Assembly: GCA_013396915.1 (NCBI GenBank)
Contig: VWZL01000194.1
Coordinates: 386,764-450,763 of the forward strand
DNA: 64,000 nt
Origin: Stercorarius parasiticus
Lineage: Eukaryota > Chordata > Aves > Charadriiformes > Stercorariidae
Reading direction: 5' to 3'
This document shows positions 60,680 to 64,000 of this stretch, one piece after another. The notes below the pieces were generated by a model. It had not been told where the DNA came from and ran no database searches. It saw only the letters and a program-made list of their open reading frames with translations. Position 1 is the first letter of the stretch, and every line of letters begins with the position of its first letter. Made by a program: the position numbers and the translations under genes.

Positions 60680-60803
60680 GAGGAACCTGTCCCTGGTGAA
60701 GGAGCTGGGGGACAGAGCTGCGCAGGGCCGTGCTTATGGCAACCTTGGCAACACCCAGTACTTACTTGGCAACTTCAGTGAAGCTATAGCCTTCCACAAG
60801 GAG
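60680..60803 (+). CDS. GPSM1: GPSM1 exon 5
   Basis: A 124-nt exon from acceptor GACTTCTTTCAG to donor GTAGGA. It encodes RNLSLVKELGDRAAQGRAYG then NLGNTQYLLGNFSEAIAFHK and E, ending in phase 0. It holds the fifth TPR. NLSLVKELGDRAAQGRAYG is diagnostic for GPSM1 over GPSM2. Confidence 0.97.
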
Positions 60804-61992
60804 GTAGGAAACCGCTGTGCCTTCCTCCTGGGGCCAGGGGCTGGCACTGGCTGTTGGGGAGCAGCCCTTCTTCTCGCCGCAGCCCAGCAAGTACAGGGAG
60901 GTGTTTGCCCTCAGCTGTTTTTCTCTCTCCCGTGTGTACGTCAGGGTCTGGCCCTGTTGTGCTACCTCATGCTGAGCAACATCGTACTCCAGTCCCCATC
61001 AGCACCTAATGAGTGGTTTGAGGGAAGGGTGCTGTTGGCTTGGAAAATGAAGGCGATATCCAAGTGCAAATTGCAGCTGGGCCTAGCAAGGCTTTTCTGC
61101 TCTTAATTTATATCGGTCTAGATTTTAATAAATGCAAGCCATGAATTTAATTAAGCTGCTGAAAGAGCAGTTGATCAGGAATAAATGTTCGTTGTAGAAC
61201 GTAATGACTTTCTGTAAAGCTTCACAGAGGGGTGAGGTGACACAGTCCCTGCCCCAATTCAAGTGCAATTCAGCTTCTAGTTCAGAGTATAATCTGTGCA
61301 GTGGAAGGCGCTCAGCACCTTGGAAAGTCAGCCCTGTCACAGCTCTTCTGGTTTTTAAGCGCTGGAGGACAGCAGCCAGCAATGCTTTGGGAGAAGGGGC
61401 TTGAAAAAGGGCAAGAAAACTCCGTGCAGTATTTGCGACCAGGAGCAGATGCTGTGAGGTGGAGAGTGAGAGGTGGGGAGCAGGGGGACGCGAGAGGAGA
61501 GGCAGGACTGAGGTGCAAGGTAAGGGCAGAGGTCTGGGGAGCAGTGGCAGCGCAGATGGTGAGACGGAGTGCACACTCCTCCACGTTCATTCTGTGCCAC
61601 AGCACCGCACGCAGTGACAGCCTTGTTCCTGCACATCAGTCTGCTGATCAACCACATCACTTCCCAGCCTGACCTACAGCTCTCCGTTCACCACTTTATT
61701 CAGCTGTTGAAGTATCTGCATAACTCCTTTTGCACTTTAGCTGAAGAGATGTGTACTGACCGTGCTGCAGTAGGAGTTAGAGGAGGATGTGACATGACTT
61801 CCACTTTTCCAAAGGCCTTTCCTGATCCTGAATTGCAAAAGAGGGAGAGATTTCCTGCTGCATCCAACCCCAATACGCTACCTTGCTGGGCGGGAGCTTT
61901 GCAAACCAAGCAGTTAACCTCCCAGAAAAGTTGCTCTGTAACAGAAACCTGGCAATGGCCAGCCTGTACTCACTAATCTGTGTCTGCCGCAG
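60804..61992 (+). other. GPSM1 intron 5
   Basis: A 1.2-kb intron with GTAGGA donor and a GTGTCTGCCGCAG acceptor. No other feature supported. Confidence 0.85.
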
Positions 61993-62108
61993 CGCCTTGC
62001 TATTGCTAAGGAGTTTGGGGACAAGGCAGCCGAGCGGAGAGCGTACAGCAACCTGGGCAATGCACACATCTTCCTTGGGAGGTTTGACATCTCTGCTGAG
62101 TACTACAA
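61993..62108 (+). CDS. GPSM1: GPSM1 exon 6
   Basis: A 116-nt exon from acceptor TGTCTGCCGCAG to donor GTAAGT. It encodes RLAIAKEFGDKAAERRAYSN then LGNAHIFLGRFDISAEYY. It holds the sixth TPR and leaves 2 bases for Lys. Near-identical to the family. Confidence 0.97.
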
Positions 62109-62381
62109 GTAAGTGCCAGGGGCTAAGGCAGACTCAGGGCATGTGTTCCCTGGAAATCTTGACCTATTGCAGTGAATTCGTAGGCTCAGGGGGATGTGAC
62201 AAGGGACCTGGAGGCCAGTTGCATGTCTGGTGCTCAGCAGTGGCGAGTAATGCTGCCGCCTGACAGCCTGCAGTGTGTCACAGGCATCAACACAGCACAT
62301 GCTGAAGCGGTGACTTCCCTATCGCCTTGCAGGGGTGCCCTGTGCTGACCAGGTCTCTTCCTTTCCACCTCTTCCATGCAG
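62109..62381 (+). other. GPSM1 intron 6
   Basis: A 273-bp intron with GTAAGT donor and CCTCTTCCATGCAG acceptor. Confidence 0.9.
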
Positions 62382-62537
62382 GAAAACACTCCAGCTCTCC
62401 AGACAGCTCAAAGACCAAGCAGTAGAAGCCCAGGCTTGCTACAGTCTTGGAAACACATACACATTGCTTCAAGACTATGAAAGAGCAATCGAGTACCATC
62501 TAAAACACCTGGTGATAGCACAGGAGCTGGGAGACAG
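62382..62537 (+). CDS. GPSM1: GPSM1 exon 7
   Basis: A 156-nt exon from acceptor CTCTTCCATGCAG to donor GTAAGG. It encodes KTLQLSRQLKDQAVEAQACY then SLGNTYTLLQDYERAIEYHL and KHLVIAQELGD. It holds the seventh TPR and leaves 2 bases for Arg. The next exon (VGEGRACWSLGNAY-type in the family) is not present before position 64000. Confidence 0.97.
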
Positions 62538-64000
62538 GTAAGGGACTGCCTCAGGAGATGGTGTTTCTGCTCTGGTGGGCTCAGAGCACTGACCCTTCCC
62601 TGTAGATTTATTGTTCTCTACTGCTGTGGCTAAACAGCAATGACGTGTATTCTTGAAAGTCTTTAGAAATCTCTCAGAATGCAGCCTTAGTCCAGTCATC
62701 TGTCAAAAATGTGACATGATTGACACCTTTATCATGTCATTTAAACCTGGAGATGGTGCCCTTAAAGCTATGCCTGTGTGGGCTGAGTGAGATTTCTAAT
62801 AGGAGGTACTTCAAGAAAATGCATTGTATTCAGCGCTTTGCCGTTAGGCTGCTGCTGTTTTACCCCAGAAGGGCCTCTCCAAATCTCCTTCAAGTTCACA
62901 AAAATTGTGTCCTCCTTAGAACGTGTGTGGTTAGGGCATGCATACATACATGATGCTTTGTCCTGTTGCTGTGAGATGATGCCGGAAACTTCCGTGTAGA
63001 AACAAATAATGTTACATAGATCCTGTGGAGTTGATGTATTTTGCTTCTTGGCCTCATTCCCTCTTCTTTAGGAGGCTTGGCATAATTTTAAAATTTTTTT
63101 AATTTATTTTTTCTTGTTTTTAAGAAGGGTTTGTTCCTTTCTCCTGGATACATTCTCTGTGATCCTGGAGCCTTCTTGCAGCTTAAATGACTTTGCAGCC
63201 ACCTTGTGCAGTGTTACTGCTGATGGCTCTTGGGAAGCTGGGTGTCCTCCACTAGATGGAGCAGAGACATTAAAATGGGAGCTCTGTGGCACTATCCGGG
63301 CAGGATCTGCTCAGAGAAGGTATAATCCCACCCAAGGGTGAATCATGCTGTGGGGGTGCAGGCCTGTGGGCTCCTGCATTTCTGGGAACACACCCTGTGA
63401 GCAGAAGGTATTGAACAGGGTGACAAGAAAAATGTTTAAATGCTGATCAACCCGCCCAAACCTCTGAAAAGGGAGTTGCAGTCACGCTGAACCTCCCCCT
63501 GCGCCCCCATGTGCTTTTTTTATCCCATCACCCCCCACATCTGCTTGCTTGCAGAGCTGAGCAGGCTCTGATGAGCAGTAGGTCCCTGCCTGCTTGTGCA
63601 AACAAGTGCTGAAACCCGCTCCAGAGACACTTGGGTGTCTGGTTGGGGTGGGCTGCACTCAGGGGCTGGGGGCAAGGGCTGCCCCGGGGAGGTTTCACGC
63701 TCACCCGCTTTCTCTGGCTTCTGAAAACCAGAAGCAGCGCCCTGGAGACCTTGTGGAAATAGGTCAATGTTTGCTTGGCTGTCGCATGCAGTTTCAGTTT
63801 GTACAAGCATTCTGGGCGATGCCGTGCTGGTGTTTAGCAGGAGAACATTGCACGCCTGCGATGTTCTCTCCTTGCCACGTTCTTGCTAATTTAGCTCTGG
63901 ACTGTTCTTGAACTCAAGGGCTGGATGTTACGTGTCTTCTTGATGCACTGTGCATCTCTGGAGAGGAATCTCTGCGGTGGGAGGGTGGAAGCTGGACAGG
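62538..64000 (+). other. GPSM1 intron 7 (partial)
   Basis: The donor is GTAAGG; no acceptor with a following TPR exon was found to the window end. The stretch contains one CTCF-like motif and no other recognised feature. Confidence 0.8.
63249..63262 (+). promoter_or_regulatory. CTCF-like motif (one mismatch)
   Basis: CCACTAGATGGAGC fits the CCASYAGRKGGCRS core except for A instead of C at position 12. Weak evidence on its own. Confidence 0.25.

Larger units (their letters stand above)
32130..62537 (+). other. GPSM1: GPSM1 (AGS3) gene, 5' half
   Basis: G-protein signalling modulator 1 is a cytoplasmic and cortical adaptor. Its N-terminal TPR array binds partners such as NuMA, Inscuteable and LKB1. 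Its four C-terminal GoLoco motifs hold Galpha-i in the GDP state, affecting spindle orientation and receptor-independent G-protein signalling (family knowledge). Seven plus-strand exons are visible: about 32130-32285, 57857-58078, 58593-58728, 59023-59165, 60680-60803, 61993-62108 and 62382-62537. All join in phase except for the defect in exon 1. Exons 2-7 give 299 codons covering about seven TPRs. GPSM1 rather than GPSM2 is indicated by CKAGDFKAG, FYLKEYSKALEYHKHDL, HLSWN...QDPGYL and NLSLVKELGDRAAQGRAYG. The remaining TPR and GoLoco exons lie beyond 64 kb. Confidence 0.95.

Noticed and set aside
57857..62537. GPSM2 (LGN) as the identity of the TPR gene
   Set aside because: LYNIGNVYHAKGKHLSWN, NLSLVKELGDRAAQGRAYG and KTLQLSRQLKDQAVEAQ fit GPSM1 better, and the CCDC187 neighbour agrees.

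Overview
The window is vertebrate nuclear DNA and almost certainly from a bird. Most of it is intron and intergenic sequence. Coding sequence comes in short exons with GT/AG boundaries. A CR1 retrotransposon 3' end of avian type lies at about 7.49-7.67 kb. The two recognisable genes match the CCDC187-GPSM1 neighbourhood that sits on human 9q34.3. No bacterial or phage features, CRISPR arrays, tRNA or rRNA genes were seen.

Left part (about 3.3-11.9 kb, minus strand): seven exons join in a continuous reading frame. They encode a CEP350-related protein that I assign to CCDC187. Three blocks support this: a basic coiled coil ending in a CKVTSAPPAPAYG motif, a SAWREGQKLARKLLGP motif, and a long charged helix around NKRLQEVYRKQKEAIGKK. 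The 5' end of the gene was not found. A CpG island at about 2.19-2.50 kb, carrying a strong CTCF-type motif, lies beyond its 3' end.

Middle (about 11.9-32.1 kb): no gene could be recognised. This stretch holds a diverged local duplication about 1.08 kb apart (13.1 and 14.2 kb) and several decayed CR1-like LINE fragments on the minus strand (23.84-24.20, 29.88-30.11 and 30.34-30.45 kb).

Right part (32.1-64.0 kb, plus strand): the 5' half of GPSM1 (AGS3), a TPR/GoLoco regulator of Galpha-i. Exon 1 lies in a CpG island at about 32.1-32.56 kb and is disturbed by an unresolved base at 32264 that breaks the reading frame. After a first intron of about 25.6 kb, exons 2-7 (57857-62537) encode most of the TPR array in perfect phase. 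The GoLoco half lies beyond the window.

The least explained part is the minus strand opposite GPSM1 intron 1 (about 52-57.4 kb). Several stretches there look like exons of an unidentified nested antisense gene. The best pair, 54178-54271 and 53640-53886, joins in frame into a coiled-coil-like C terminus followed by a stop codon and downstream AATAAA signals. I do not recognise the protein.
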